A stretch of DNA of 64,000 nucleotides from Bacillota bacterium. GTDB taxonomy: Bacteria > Bacillota > Clostridia > Lachnospirales > Lachnospiraceae. The stretch lies in contig JAEZOB010000009.1 of assembly GCA_023414355.1 (NCBI GenBank), positions 310,001 to 374,000 on the forward strand, written 5' to 3'. This document shows positions 16,729 to 27,297 of this stretch, piece by piece. The notes below the pieces were generated by a model. It worked only from the letters and a program-made list of their open reading frames with translations, searched no databases and was not told the DNA's origin. The stretch's first letter is position 1. Each line of letters begins with the position of its first letter. A program made the translations under genes and the position numbers.

Positions 16729-19437
16729 TTAATTTCTATTGTTCAAGAAATCACGCAGAATCATGTTCAGAATACCGCCGTGAAGATAATACTCCACATC
16801 AATCGCACTGTCCAGCCGGGCGATGACGTCAAACTCAGACTTTTTTCCTTCCGGAGCGGTGATGATAACTTTAAGGATTTTATTCGGATAAAGCTGCTCG
16901 GATATTCCGATGATATCAAAGGTTTCATTTCCCGTAATTCCTAGGGATGTAGCATCTTCTCCTTTCGGGAATTGCAGCGGTAGGACCCCCATACCTACCA
17001 GATTACTCCGATGAATTCTCTCAAAGCTTTCGGCAAGTACCGCTTTTACACCCAGCAGGGCAGTGCCCTTAGCCGCCCAATCCCTGGAACTGCCGGTTCC
17101 GTATTCTTTCCCTGCGATAACCAGAAGCGGGGTGTCTGCTTCCCGATACTTCATACCGGCCTGATAAATCGTCATAACCTGATCACTGGGGATATGCTTA
17201 GTAAAACCGCCTTCGACCCCGGGAAGCATAAGGTTTCTGATACGGATATTGGCAAAGGTGCCTCTCATCATGACCTCATGGGAGCCTCTGCGGGAACCAT
17301 AGGAATTAAAATGCTGAGGCTTTATATTTTGGGAGGTTAAGTGTATTCCGGCATCGGAAGACTCGGGGATGCTTCCGGCCGGTGAGATGTGATCTGTTGT
17401 TACGGAATCACCGAAGACAGCCAACACATTAGCACCCCTGATATCAGTGATCTGCTTACGCTCTTTTGACATCTGATCAAAGAAAGGGGGCAGCTTAATA
17501 TAGGAGGAGTCTTCCTTCCACTGATAGATACTTTCGCCGGCTACCGGGAGGGCATTCCATAGCTCATTTTCATGGAAAATATTCCTGTACTTGTCTTTAT
17601 AAAGCTCCGGCTTCACATGGCATCGGATCAGCTCCTCAATTTCCTGAGAATCAGGCCAGATATCCTGCAAGAAGACTGGTTCGTTGTTATATCCTAAGCC
17701 AATCGGTTCTGTGTCAAAATCGATGTTGATAGTACCAGCCAGTCCAAAGGCAACCACGAGCATAGGAGACATCAGATAATTCATTTTAGTCAGGGGGTGA
17801 ATCCGACCTTCAAAATTACGATTTCCGCTTAGGACTGCTGCAACAGTCATATGATTACTTTTGATTGTATTGGTGATTTCCTCTGTAAGCGGGCCGCTAT
17901 TACCGATACAGGTAGTACAGCCATATCCCGTTACATAGAAGCCCAGCTCCTCCAGATAGGGAAGGAGACCGGAGGCTTTTAGGTATTCCGTCACCACCAG
18001 AGAGCCGGGGCCTAAGCTGCTCTTTACATAACGAGGCTTTTTCAGACCCAGTGTTGCAGCCTTCTTTGCCAGAAGTCCCGCACCCATAATGACATAAGGA
18101 TTTGAAGTGTTCGTACAGCTGGTAATCGCTGCAATCACTACAGCACCGGTTTTCAAGACTTCTGTTTGCCCATCATCATAAGTGACGGTAACCTCTTCCT
18201 TTTGTTTTTCTTCTTTCAGCTGGTATCCTCCCTGACTCAGAGGAGTGCCGAGCAATCGGTTGAAGTTCTCCTTCAGCTTTTTCAGAGGGATATAATCCTG
18301 CGGTTTCTTCGGTCCGGCGATACAGGGCTCTATCGTGGAAAGCTCCAACGCAAGTTCCTTCGTAAAGATAGGATTTTCAACGTTCTCCGAACGGAACATG
18401 CCCTGAAGCTTGTAGTAGTTCTTTGTCAGAAGGATCTGCTCCTCCGATCGTCCGGTTGCCCTCAGATAATCCAGAGTTCTGTCATCTACCGGAAAGTATG
18501 CACAGGTTGCGCCATATTCCGGGCACATATTTGAAATCGTAGCTCGGTCTTCTACGCTGATACTGCTAACTCCATCACCAAAAAATTCTATAAATTTTCC
18601 AACGACACCTTCTTTTCTTAACATATTGGTGATTGTCAGGACAAGGTCTGTCGCTGTAGTTCCGGTAGGAAGGGCCCCGGTCAACCGAACACCGATGACT
18701 TCCGGCATGAGAAAATACATGGGATGCCCCAGCATACAGGCTTCTGCCTCGATCCCGCCCACACCCCAACCAAGGACTCCGATACCATTAATCATTGTGG
18801 TATGGGAGTCAGTACCTACCAGGGTATCAGGGAAGATTATAGTCTCTTCTCCCATTGTCTTAACAGCAGCTACCTTGGCAAGGTATTCCAGGTTGATCTG
18901 GTGAATGATGCCAAGAGACGGGGGAAACACTCGAAAGTCGGAGAAAGAGTTTTGTGCCCATTTCAGTAATTCATAACGTTCGGTATTTCGCTCAAATTCA
19001 AGCGTTACATTTTTATTTAAAGCGTCAGAGTTGCCATAATAGTCAACCATAACAGAATGATCGATGACCAGATCAACCGGTACGATGGGGTTGATTTTAG
19101 AAGCATCACCTCCCATTTCATGCATTTTCATTCTCATGGCGGCTAAATCAACCACTGCGGGAACTCCGGTAAAATCCTGAAGGACAATTCTTGTCGGTAT
19201 AAAAGGAATCTCATCTTTTCTCTCGTCGGATAGGGTGGCAATTCTCCTGATATGCTCCAGGGTCACCCGTTTATTATCATAATTCCTTAAAGCCCCTTCC
19301 AGAAGTATCTTGCAGGAATAGGGAAGTCTCTGAATATCTTCTGCTAGGATATCCTGCAGTAAATTGATATCATAAAACGTATACTGCTTGCCGTCCGAAA
19401 TAAAAGATCTTTTACAACTATTCTTAATCTGATCCAT
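16729..19437 (-). CDS. acnA: Aconitate hydratase A
   Basis: 902-residue aconitase converting citrate to isocitrate through cis-aconitate, with a [4Fe-4S] cluster. Cluster cysteines are in CTNTSNP and GCTTCIGNSGPL. Other conserved parts are DTLVGTDSHTTMINGIG, YVKSSLGPGS and EYGTGSSRDWAAKG in the C-terminal swivel domain. Length equals the AcnA/IRP1 class. No citrate synthase or isocitrate dehydrogenase gene is adjacent, so it stands alone, probably feeding glutamate synthesis. The start ATG follows AGAGGTG. It is convergent with the HPr-like gene. Confidence 0.96.
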   Translation of the reverse strand: MDQIKNSCKRSFISDGKQYTFYDINLLQDILAEDIQRLPYSCKILLEGALRNYDNKRVTLEHIRRIATLSDERKDEIPFIPTRIVLQDFTGVPAVVDLAAMRMKMHEMGGDASKINPIVPVDLVIDHSVMVDYYGNSDALNKNVTLEFERNTERYELLKWAQNSFSDFRVFPPSLGIIHQINLEYLAKVAAVKTMGEETIIFPDTLVGTDSHTTMINGIGVLGWGVGGIEAEACMLGHPMYFLMPEVIGVRLTGALPTGTTATDLVLTITNMLRKEGVVGKFIEFFGDGVSSISVEDRATISNMCPEYGATCAYFPVDDRTLDYLRATGRSEEQILLTKNYYKLQGMFRSENVENPIFTKELALELSTIEPCIAGPKKPQDYIPLKKLKENFNRLLGTPLSQGGYQLKEEKQKEEVTVTYDDGQTEVLKTGAVVIAAITSCTNTSNPYVIMGAGLLAKKAATLGLKKPRYVKSSLGPGSLVVTEYLKASGLLPYLEELGFYVTGYGCTTCIGNSGPLTEEITNTIKSNHMTVAAVLSGNRNFEGRIHPLTKMNYLMSPMLVVAFGLAGTINIDFDTEPIGLGYNNEPVFLQDIWPDSQEIEELIRCHVKPELYKDKYRNIFHENELWNALPVAGESIYQWKEDSSYIKLPPFFDQMSKERKQITDIRGANVLAVFGDSVTTDHISPAGSIPESSDAGIHLTSQNIKPQHFNSYGSRRGSHEVMMRGTFANIRIRNLMLPGVEGGFTKHIPSDQVMTIYQAGMKYREADTPLLVIAGKEYGTGSSRDWAAKGTALLGVKAVLAESFERIHRSNLVGMGVLPLQFPKGEDATSLGITGNETFDIIGISEQLYPNKILKVIITAPEGKKSEFDVIARLDSAIDVEYYLHGGILNMILRDFLNNRN

Positions 19438-19751
19438 ACGACACCTCTTTTCGAATGAATAATATACTGTTTCTTGCTACCATTATAAGGACCCGTTTTT
19501 GTATATTCAAGTAGTAATTATGATAAAAGGATTATTAGGGTATTTTGAATTATTATGCATTCTTTGTGCTTTTTTATTGACTTAAATTAGTGTATAAAAA
19601 TGGTGGTTCTTTGTGAGGTTTTTTTTCAATTCATTGAGAGATATGTTTGGTTAGAAATTATTATGGTGATTTTATGTAATATGATGTATCATTTGTGTTG
19701 TAAGGGGATACGGAGTAGTTAGCGATGAAAAATCAGCAGGAGGAGTTCAAT
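19438..19751. other. Intergenic region between acnA and the sensor kinase
   Basis: About 310 A+T-rich bases between divergent genes. Apart from the acnA promoter at its left end I see no ORF, repeat or clear hairpin. The right part contains several T-runs but no convincing promoter for the kinase. Confidence 0.5.
19482..19510 (-). promoter_or_regulatory. acnA promoter
   Basis: On the minus strand TTGAAT (19505-19510) and TATAAT (19482-19487) are 17 bases apart, about 45 bases before the start codon. Confidence 0.65.
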
Positions 19752-21473
19752 ATGCAGATGAAAAAATCCTTTGTAAATAAAATTTTGATTTATCTAATGA
19801 TATTGACCAGCTTATTGATCGCGGTACTAGGTGTTTTTCTCATATCCTCCTATGGAATCATGAAAAAGGAAATCAAGGATTCTTCCGATGCCTTTTTAAG
19901 AATATACAGCAATGAATTTAATAATAATATAGCAGAAATGGATGGTCTTCTTAAAAGCATCACCACGCAGGGAGAGGATCTGGCTAAGATTAAAAGCAAT
20001 GACGGAAATCAAAGATCCCTTGCATCGATCTCTTTGCATAATTACATGCTGGAGCTGATTGCAGGTAAGGACGTGGCTGATGTAATCATAGTAAGCGACG
20101 GGAATTATAATGTATGCTTGGATGCTATAAAGAACGGGTTTAACTATAAAAAGAAAAATAGTTTGAGGGATTTCACCTCGAAAGCAATAAGTAATGATGA
20201 TATTCATAGCTTCGAGTGGAGTTTTCTGAACCTGAATAATGAAATCTATATGTATAAAATACTTCGTACGGAAAGCAGGGTAATCGCTATCTACAAAGGT
20301 ACCGGAAGACTTTTAAATTCCTTGTCAACTGAGGAGAATGGAAATCGTGCGATCGTATTAGTGAATGACTCCGGTGTCATAGGAAAGATCTGGGGAAATG
20401 AAACAGAAGATATCAGGGTAGGAGCAGACATTCACCAAATTAATACGGATCATTATTATATAGTCAATAACACTGTAGCTGATGGACAGTTGAAAATTTA
20501 TTGTTATACCGGGAAAAACAATATCTTACGTCAGACACATGCCGGTATGATTATCGTGGCCGTTACGGTCTGCATGACTATGATCTTTATGATCTTTATC
20601 CTGGGCTTCACTAGGAAAGAAATTGCTGTGCCGATGCAGATTATGGTGAGTGATATGGAACGGATCAGAAACGGCGAGTATGAGAACCGTATCGATGACA
20701 ATTTCCATTCCAGCGAATTTCAGATGCTGAAGGAAGCTGCCAATCGGATGGTGGATGAAATCATCGGACTAAAGATTCAGACCTATGAAAAGAAGATTGA
20801 ACTGCAGGATATGGAATTAAAAAGCATACGATTGCAGTTGAAACCTCATTTCTTTCTCAATGCACTTACTACGATTTCAAGCTTAAGCAGTCAAAGTAAG
20901 AATGAGCAGATTAAAATGTATATCGATGCATTATCAAAAAATGTCAGATATATGTTTCGAGCAGGATTTCATACGGTCCCGATCAGAGAAGAGATCAAGC
21001 ACGTTAAGAATTATTTTGAGATGCAGGAGTTAAAATATCCCGGATGTGTCTTTTATCTGGAAGACCTTCCGGGTGAATTGGGGAACTGGATGGTTCCGCA
21101 GATGCTGATTCATACCTTTATCGAGAATGAATATAAATACGCAGTTTCCATGGATGCGATCCTTACCATTCTGATTAAGGTCAGTAAAACAAAGTATAAG
21201 GAAGAGGATATGCTTCTCATTGAAATTGAGGATGATGGAAAGGGATATCCGAAAGAAGTACTAGACTACATGAACGGTCATGAGGAAAAGGTAAGTGAAA
21301 AAGGAATGCGGATAGGGCTATGGAGTATTAAGCGGATGATGGAATTGATGTATGAGAAGGAAGGCTTGATTGTAATAGAAAATATCAAACCACATGGATG
21401 CCTGAACCGGATTTATGTTCCGTATCAAGCAAAGCATGAACTTACAGAGGAAACAATTCAGACGAAACTATAG
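19752..21473 (+). CDS. Sensor histidine kinase, YesM/LytS type
   Basis: About 573 residues. TM1 lies near the N-terminus (ILIYLMILTSLLIAVLGVFL), then an extracellular sensor region of about 220 residues, TM2 (AVTVCMTMIFMIFILGF), a HAMP linker and a His_kinase (PF06580) domain with the phosphorylated His in LKPHFFLNALTTISSLS. The ATPase domain has IENEYKYAV as N-box and EIEDDGKGYP as G1 box. ATG 19752 is preferred because AGGAGG lies 8 bases before it; an in-frame ATG at 19725 has a weaker box. It should phosphorylate the regulator that follows and control the ABC importer at 23.4 kb. Confidence 0.92.
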   Translation: MQMKKSFVNKILIYLMILTSLLIAVLGVFLISSYGIMKKEIKDSSDAFLRIYSNEFNNNIAEMDGLLKSITTQGEDLAKIKSNDGNQRSLASISLHNYMLELIAGKDVADVIIVSDGNYNVCLDAIKNGFNYKKKNSLRDFTSKAISNDDIHSFEWSFLNLNNEIYMYKILRTESRVIAIYKGTGRLLNSLSTEENGNRAIVLVNDSGVIGKIWGNETEDIRVGADIHQINTDHYYIVNNTVADGQLKIYCYTGKNNILRQTHAGMIIVAVTVCMTMIFMIFILGFTRKEIAVPMQIMVSDMERIRNGEYENRIDDNFHSSEFQMLKEAANRMVDEIIGLKIQTYEKKIELQDMELKSIRLQLKPHFFLNALTTISSLSSQSKNEQIKMYIDALSKNVRYMFRAGFHTVPIREEIKHVKNYFEMQELKYPGCVFYLEDLPGELGNWMVPQMLIHTFIENEYKYAVSMDAILTILIKVSKTKYKEEDMLLIEIEDDGKGYPKEVLDYMNGHEEKVSEKGMRIGLWSIKRMMELMYEKEGLIVIENIKPHGCLNRIYVPYQAKHELTEETIQTKL

Positions 21474-21622
21474 GAAAAGTGAAAGATAAAGCACTTTCGC
21501 ATTGCGAATGAAACAATATTCGCATTAGAAAGAACTCTAAAATAGAAATCAAACGAATTCAAGAATTTGTTATGGATTTTATTTTGAACTTCTTTCAGTT
21601 TGGTGTCGGTATGGAGGTTAGA

Positions 21623-23203
21623 ATGATAAATTTGTTGATTGTTGATGATGATATGGCTACGGTAGAAGTGATAGAGACCTCGATTGACTGGGGACGGTTG
21701 GGAATTGCCGAGGTTCTGACGGCCTATAACGTAGCAGGTGCCAAATTATTGTTGTCGCAGCAGAAGATAGACATCATTGTTAGTGATATAGAGATGCCAC
21801 AGGAATCGGGATTGGATTTGCTGAAATGGGTGAGAGAAGCTAATATGGAGTGTGAATTTCTACTGCTTACCTGTCATGAGAAATTTGCTTATGCCACCGA
21901 TGCCATTAATTATGATGCTTCTGCTTATATCACAAAACCCTTTGATGCCGATATCATGGAGCTAAATCTTCAGAAGATTATCACCAAGCTGAATCAGAAG
22001 CGCAGCTTGAAGAAGAGCAGTGAGTATGGGGCATGGATGGAGAAAAATATACGCCTTATGAAGCTTGATTTCTGGAAAGCCATTCTGGACGGGGAATTGA
22101 TACAAGAGGAACGGATTGAAGCTGAGGTGCAGAGCAGACATCTGGATATTCCATATGATAGAGAATTCTGCCTTGTCTACACGAAATTAAGCAATATTGA
22201 TGCGGATGTAGAGAGATATGGGAAGAATGTATTTGAATTTGTACTGGAAGGCTTTCATTCTGAGATTTTAACCGGACATGTAGAAAATGAAAGTGTGATT
22301 AAGTATCATACAGAAGATAGCTTGTGCTTTATTGCGGTATGCGAAGAGGATGCGCCGGGCGGTCTGAAAGAAAAATGCAAGAAGCTGATTGAGACTTCTA
22401 AGGGCTATTTTAAAACAACACTTACCTGTTGCAGCAGCGACGCCTACGCAATCGTGGACTTATTTGAAGCGAAGAACAGGATAAAAAAACTTTATCAGTA
22501 TAATATCAGTTATTATGGCAGAGCTTTTCACGAGCATGAAGTAGAGATACCGGTAAATAATGAAATGCAAATTCTTGATATTGAGAAGATCACAACATTT
22601 CTGGAAGAAAAGGACAAGCCCAAAATTTTAAATCATCTAAAAAAAGTATTCGATGAATTATCAGCGATAAAAAAGCTTCATATCCATTCCCTGTATTTAA
22701 TGAAACAGGAAATGATCCAGGTGGTTTATGCCCATCTGATGAAGCAGGGCATTCAGGCAACGAAGCTATTCTATGATGAGCTATCCATAAGAATGTCCGA
22801 CCATGCACTCGATTCCACCATTGATATGATTCGTTGGGTAAACTATCTGTTGGAAAAGACCTTTGCCTATGAGGAGGAGATTGAAAAATCAGCGACAATC
22901 ATAGATAAAATCAATAAATATATTCATGAGCATTATATGGAGGACATCGGACGCAACGAAATTGCAGGTGAGTTTTACCTGACACCGGAATATCTTGCTA
23001 AGCTGTATAAAAAGAAGACAGGCATGAATCTGAAGGATTACATTAACGATTATCGGATCGAGGTTGCGAAAGAGCTTTTGAAAACAGGAGAGAAGAATAT
23101 CAGTAATATTGCAGAAAGCGTTGGGTTTGATAATTTCTCCTACTTTTCAACTTTATTCAAGAAGATAACCGGAGTATCTCCGAAGGACTATAAGCATAAT
23201 TAG
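21623..23203 (+). CDS. Response regulator, YesN type (receiver + AraC HTH)
   Basis: 526 residues. The receiver domain (INLLIVDDDM, phospho-acceptor Asp in IIVSDIEMP, and Lys in YITKPFD) is followed by a ~280-residue linker. A C-terminal AraC double helix-turn-helix (about 430-526; IAGEFYLTPEYLAKLYKK and ISNIAESVGFDNFSYFSTLFKK) ends the protein. Start ATG 21623 has GGAGG five bases away; an upstream in-frame ATG (21572) lacks one. Such regulators activate the oligosaccharide ABC operon beside them. Confidence 0.93.
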   Translation: MINLLIVDDDMATVEVIETSIDWGRLGIAEVLTAYNVAGAKLLLSQQKIDIIVSDIEMPQESGLDLLKWVREANMECEFLLLTCHEKFAYATDAINYDASAYITKPFDADIMELNLQKIITKLNQKRSLKKSSEYGAWMEKNIRLMKLDFWKAILDGELIQEERIEAEVQSRHLDIPYDREFCLVYTKLSNIDADVERYGKNVFEFVLEGFHSEILTGHVENESVIKYHTEDSLCFIAVCEEDAPGGLKEKCKKLIETSKGYFKTTLTCCSSDAYAIVDLFEAKNRIKKLYQYNISYYGRAFHEHEVEIPVNNEMQILDIEKITTFLEEKDKPKILNHLKKVFDELSAIKKLHIHSLYLMKQEMIQVVYAHLMKQGIQATKLFYDELSIRMSDHALDSTIDMIRWVNYLLEKTFAYEEEIEKSATIIDKINKYIHEHYMEDIGRNEIAGEFYLTPEYLAKLYKKKTGMNLKDYINDYRIEVAKELLKTGEKNISNIAESVGFDNFSYFSTLFKKITGVSPKDYKHN

Positions 23204-23204
23204 T

Positions 23205-23252
23205 GAAACGGTTATATACATTAACAACGGTTAATAGATATAACCGTTTTCG
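23205..23252 (+). terminator. Terminator after the response regulator
   Basis: GAAACGGTTATAT pairs with ATATAACCGTTTTC around a 20-base loop that contains a further AACGGTTAA copy. A short T-run lies inside the right arm. Confidence 0.65.
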
Positions 23253-23363
23253 CTTGGATTGCTTCGTGAGATATCTTAAAAGTGAAAAAATACCCCTTGT
23301 TTTTAAAAGAGAAAAAAATGACTGACTGATATACTGAAACTATCAAAAGGGAGGTATGAAACA

Positions 23364-24896
23364 ATGAAAAAATTAAAGAAAATATTGGCTGTCACTTTAG
23401 CAGCATCCATGGTTATGGGCCTCAGTGCCTGCGGTAGTTCCAAAACAGAGCAAAGCAATACTGCCGATCCGACACAAAGTGCACAGAAGAGTTATGACAA
23501 GATTGTATATGCGTATGCAACCTTTAACAATATTCCTGACTCAGCTACTTTGGATACGGTAGAAGAGGCAGTGAATCAAATTACGAGAGATAAGATCGGT
23601 GTGGAGGTTGAATTGATGCCGATCGGTATCGCTGATTACTCCTCCAATGTAAGTCTTGCATTGCAGGGAGGAGATCAGATTGATGTGTTTGAATCCCTGG
23701 GTGATTTTAACACCAGTGTTTCCAGTAACATGGCATATGATTTAACCGGTATCATGGATGCTAACGCTCCTGAAACCAAAAAACTGTTGGGTGATGAGCT
23801 GTTGGCAGCCTGCATCAAGGATGGCAAGCTTTATGGTGTTCCTACCTATAAGCCCTATGCGCTTACTCCTATGGTAATCTATAAGCAGAAGATTGCAGAT
23901 GAACTGGGGATCGATATGACCCAGGTTAAGAGCATCTACGATTTGACTGATGTATTAAGAAAGGTTAAGGCAGCCTATCCCGATATGACACCTCTGATCC
24001 CGGTTCAGCAGGGAACCTCCGGTGTGAATATGACTATTCCTGAGGTGGATTACCTGACAGATGATTATTACAGCCCGAAGGGTATTCTGAAGGGTACCGA
24101 TATGACAGTCATCGATTACTATGGAACCAAAGAATTTGCTGATGTCTGCGATCTAACCAGAACCTGGTACAATGAAGGCTTGATCCTGCAGGATGCGGCT
24201 ACAACGACAAGTACATCGACAGAGCTTATGTCCGGTGACAACAGCTTCTGTTATGTAGCAGCCTACAGTTATCCGACAGCAGACACCGCTGCATCCTTAG
24301 AAGCACAATGCGGAGGAGTTGATCTGGGCGCAGTACAGATCGGCGATGCTTATCTGGATACGACTTCTGTAAACGCATTATCCTGGATGGTTTCCTCAAC
24401 ATCTAAGGCTCCTGAGGCAGCTTTAAAATTCATCAACCTTACCTTTACCGATAAGGATATTATTAATACTCTGATTTACGGTATCAAGGACAGGGATTAT
24501 GTATTAAGTGCAGACGGCTTTGTCTCCTATCCGGAAGGAAAGGATGCTTCCAGTGTACCGTATACAGCTCAGTTAAGCTGTGGTACCTTAGGCAACTTCT
24601 TTATGATGTATCCCATGGGTGGTACGAATAAAGACTCTCTGGCCTGGGAAGAGGAACAGAACCAGAAAGCAAAGAAATCTCCTGCGATGGGCTTTACCTT
24701 TGACTCCAGTGAGGTTAAGACAGAGTATACCGCAGTCGTTAATGTCATCCAGCAGTATCTTCCCGGATTGTTATGCGGAAGTGTAGATCCGAAAACAGCG
24801 ATCCCTGAGTTCAGAGATAAATTAACCGCTGCCGGACTGGATACAATTATTGCAGCGAAGCAAAAACAACTCGATGCGTGGTTAGCTAATAAATAA
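23364..24896 (+). CDS. ABC oligosaccharide-binding lipoprotein (LplA type)
   Basis: 510-residue solute-binding protein. The signal peptide ends in a lipobox (GLSAC, lipidated Cys near residue 23), followed by a Ser/Gln-rich linker. The size (over 500 residues) and the following LplB/LplC-type permeases place it in the complex-oligosaccharide subfamily typical of Firmicutes polysaccharide loci. Regulation by the adjacent kinase/regulator pair is the normal arrangement. GGGAGG lies before the ATG. The substrate is not visible; neighbouring esterases and GH39 hint at decorated hemicellulose fragments. Confidence 0.92.
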   Translation: MKKLKKILAVTLAASMVMGLSACGSSKTEQSNTADPTQSAQKSYDKIVYAYATFNNIPDSATLDTVEEAVNQITRDKIGVEVELMPIGIADYSSNVSLALQGGDQIDVFESLGDFNTSVSSNMAYDLTGIMDANAPETKKLLGDELLAACIKDGKLYGVPTYKPYALTPMVIYKQKIADELGIDMTQVKSIYDLTDVLRKVKAAYPDMTPLIPVQQGTSGVNMTIPEVDYLTDDYYSPKGILKGTDMTVIDYYGTKEFADVCDLTRTWYNEGLILQDAATTTSTSTELMSGDNSFCYVAAYSYPTADTAASLEAQCGGVDLGAVQIGDAYLDTTSVNALSWMVSSTSKAPEAALKFINLTFTDKDIINTLIYGIKDRDYVLSADGFVSYPEGKDASSVPYTAQLSCGTLGNFFMMYPMGGTNKDSLAWEEEQNQKAKKSPAMGFTFDSSEVKTEYTAVVNVIQQYLPGLLCGSVDPKTAIPEFRDKLTAAGLDTIIAAKQKQLDAWLANK

Positions 24897-24908
24897 ATGG
24901 AGATTACA

Positions 24909-25835
24909 ATGAAAACAGCTACAAAAAAGAATAATAGGGGACTGACCAAGAGCGGTCCCCTTCTCCTTATCGCATTACCGGGTATAGCCTATCTGATCAT
25001 TAATAACTATATCCCTATGTTCGGAGTGTTCCTTGCTTTTAAGGATTATGATTTTGTAAAGGGTATCTTCGGAAGCGATTGGAGCGGATTTGATAATTTC
25101 AAATATTTATTTAAGCAGGATGCCCTGATCATCGTGCGAAACACATTACTTTACAATGGGGCATTCATCCTTCTCGGAACAATTGCTGCCATCTTCGTAG
25201 CTATCCTGATGTGTGACTTGGGAGAAAGGTTCCGGGTAAAGTTTTTTCAATCCGCCATGCTTCTTCCTAATTTACTGTCTTGGGTTGTGATTGGTTTTAT
25301 CGGTTTTGCTTTCTTGAATTCAGATACCGGTTTCATCAATAATTCCTTAATCAAATTCATTGGTGGAAAAGAAGTAGCCTGGTATACAACACCAAAATAC
25401 TGGCCGATGATCTTAACGATAGTATTTCTGTGGAAAAACGTCGGATACAGCAGCATTATCTATATGGCAAGCATCTCCGGTATTGATAAAAGCATCTTTG
25501 AAGCCGCTAAAATTGATGGAGCAACAAAGTTGGAACAGATCAGATTTGTTACCATTCCCATGCTAAAGCCTACGGTAATTATCATGACGCTGATGGCTGT
25601 CGGTAGAATTTTCTATTCTGATTTCGGTCTGTTCTATCAGGTCCCGATGAATTCGGGAGCTCTATATGATGTGACTCAGACGATCGATACCTATGTTTAT
25701 CATGGTCTGATGGAATTACATGATGTCGGTATGTCTGCCGCTGCAGGCTTATATCAATCGGTGGTCGGCTTTATCCTTGTTATCTCTGCCAATGCAGTGG
25801 TTAGAAAAGTAGACAATGACAATGCATTGTTTTAG
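24909..25835 (+). CDS. ABC permease, LplB type
   Basis: 308 residues from ATG 24909 (GGAG six bases upstream). The ATG at 24897, which directly abuts the TAA of the preceding gene, would add four residues. About six transmembrane segments are present; the first follows a basic N-terminus (PLLLIALPGIAYLIINNYIP). The EAA loop is IFEAAKIDGATKLEQI. Translation is probably coupled to the binding-protein gene. Confidence 0.92.
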   Translation: MKTATKKNNRGLTKSGPLLLIALPGIAYLIINNYIPMFGVFLAFKDYDFVKGIFGSDWSGFDNFKYLFKQDALIIVRNTLLYNGAFILLGTIAAIFVAILMCDLGERFRVKFFQSAMLLPNLLSWVVIGFIGFAFLNSDTGFINNSLIKFIGGKEVAWYTTPKYWPMILTIVFLWKNVGYSSIIYMASISGIDKSIFEAAKIDGATKLEQIRFVTIPMLKPTVIIMTLMAVGRIFYSDFGLFYQVPMNSGALYDVTQTIDTYVYHGLMELHDVGMSAAAGLYQSVVGFILVISANAVVRKVDNDNALF

Positions 25836-25844
25836 GAAGGAGAA

Positions 25845-26735
25845 ATGAAACAAATGACGGACGAGAGAAGATTTAGGTTGTTTGCGACAATCATACTCGC
25901 AATTTTAGCAGTGATCGCATTGCTTCCTATCCTTTTAATCATAATAGCTTCCTTTTCTGATGAGCAGTCATTGCTATCGAACGGATACTCCTATCTTCCT
26001 AAGGCGCTGAGTTTCGATGCATATTATTATATGCTGAAGCAGGGAGTAACTATTTTAAGATCCTATGGCATCACCATTCTTGTGACCGTAATAGGAACCC
26101 TGGGCAGTGTCCTGATTACTACGATGCTGGCCTATCCGATGTCCAGAAAGAATTTTAAATATCGGAATATCCTTTCCTTCTTTGTGTTTTTTACTATGCT
26201 GTTCAATGGAGGAATTGTAGCCTCGTATATGATGTGGTCCAATCTATTTCACATTAAGAATACCATATGGGCACTTGCGATTCCTAATTATCTGGTGACA
26301 GCCTTTAACGTGTTTCTGGTGAGAAATTATTATGCCAATAATGTGCCGGATGCGTTGATTGAATCTGCACAGATTGATGGAGCGACAGAGCTACGAACCT
26401 TCTGGAAAATCATCATCCCATTATCTGTGCCATCAGTTGCGACGATCAGTTTGTTTACGGCCTTGTGCTATTGGAATGACTGGATCAACGGATTATATTA
26501 CATTACGAAATCAGAATTCTTCGGTATACAGAACTTGCTAATCAAGATTATGAATAATGTTCAGTTCTTAAAATCCGGTTCCTCCAACCTGCTCGGTGTG
26601 GGAAATATCGAATTACCGGGTACTTCGGTCAGGATGGCAATGGCGGTAATCGGAATTCTTCCGATCATGATTATATACCCGATTATTCAGAAATATTTTA
26701 TCAAGGGCGTCGTCGTAGGTGCTGTCAAGGGTTGA
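25845..26735 (+). CDS. ABC permease, LplC/YtcP type
   Basis: 296-residue second permease of the same importer, starting 9 bases after the first one stops (AAGGAG box in the overlap region). About six transmembrane helices are present. The EAA loop is LIESAQIDGATELRTF (about 172-187). The C-terminus (YPIIQKYFIKGVVVGAVKG) is the signature ending of this subfamily. As with the first importer, no ATPase gene is in the window. Confidence 0.93.
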   Translation: MKQMTDERRFRLFATIILAILAVIALLPILLIIIASFSDEQSLLSNGYSYLPKALSFDAYYYMLKQGVTILRSYGITILVTVIGTLGSVLITTMLAYPMSRKNFKYRNILSFFVFFTMLFNGGIVASYMMWSNLFHIKNTIWALAIPNYLVTAFNVFLVRNYYANNVPDALIESAQIDGATELRTFWKIIIPLSVPSVATISLFTALCYWNDWINGLYYITKSEFFGIQNLLIKIMNNVQFLKSGSSNLLGVGNIELPGTSVRMAMAVIGILPIMIIYPIIQKYFIKGVVVGAVKG

Positions 26736-26743
26736 TCCATTCA

Positions 26744-26790
26744 GGGGCTGTTGCAAAACATATCAGAGAACGTTTTGCAGCAGTCTTTTT
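26744..26790 (+). terminator. Terminator after the ABC permease (GCTGTT family)
   Basis: GGGGCTGTTGCAAAACA pairs with CGTTTTGCAGCAGTC and a T6 run follows. It separates the importer genes from the DUF3237 gene. Confidence 0.85.
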
Positions 26791-26844
26791 TCGGAAAGTA
26801 TTTGACATCACAGATTGTATAAAATAAAAACAAGGAGGAGTAAG

Positions 26845-27261
26845 ATGGTTTTACAGGCTGAATTGATTATGAAATTGCATGTACAATGTGCTGATACGAT
26901 GGAAGTGAAAAATGACGGGAGCGGTTACTTAAGAGTGATACCGATCATCGGTGGTACCTTTGAAGGGAAGCTTTGCGGGGAAGTCGTCTCCGGAGGTGCA
27001 GACTGGAATACGACAAGGGAGAATGGTGTAGCGCATGTGTTTGCAAAATATTTAATAAAGACAGAGGACGGGGAATACATCGCCATAGAGAACGAAGGAA
27101 AAATCAGATTTGAGGACAGCAGTGTCATTAAAACCTCACCCAGGTTTCAGGCAGCTGCGGAGGGCAGATATGCCTGGCTGAATTCAGGCGTTTATGTAGC
27201 CTCACTGGAGGCCGGTAAATTTGAGGGACAGGTTGAAATTACAGTATATCAGCTAGATTAG
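26845..27261 (+). CDS. DUF3237 family protein
   Basis: 138 residues from ATG 26845, with AAGGAGGAG close upstream. The whole length fits the DUF3237 beta-barrel family: HVQCADTMEV, RVIPIIGGTFEG, GGADWNTTRENG, and the ending PRFQAAAEGRYAWLNSGVYVA. The function is not known; members often sit in degradation loci beside esterases or dehydrogenases. It opens a run of six metabolic genes ending in fructokinase. Confidence 0.85.
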   Translation: MVLQAELIMKLHVQCADTMEVKNDGSGYLRVIPIIGGTFEGKLCGEVVSGGADWNTTRENGVAHVFAKYLIKTEDGEYIAIENEGKIRFEDSSVIKTSPRFQAAAEGRYAWLNSGVYVASLEAGKFEGQVEITVYQLD

Positions 27262-27297
27262 TGAAAATATATGAAACAAAGAAAGGGAAGTGATACT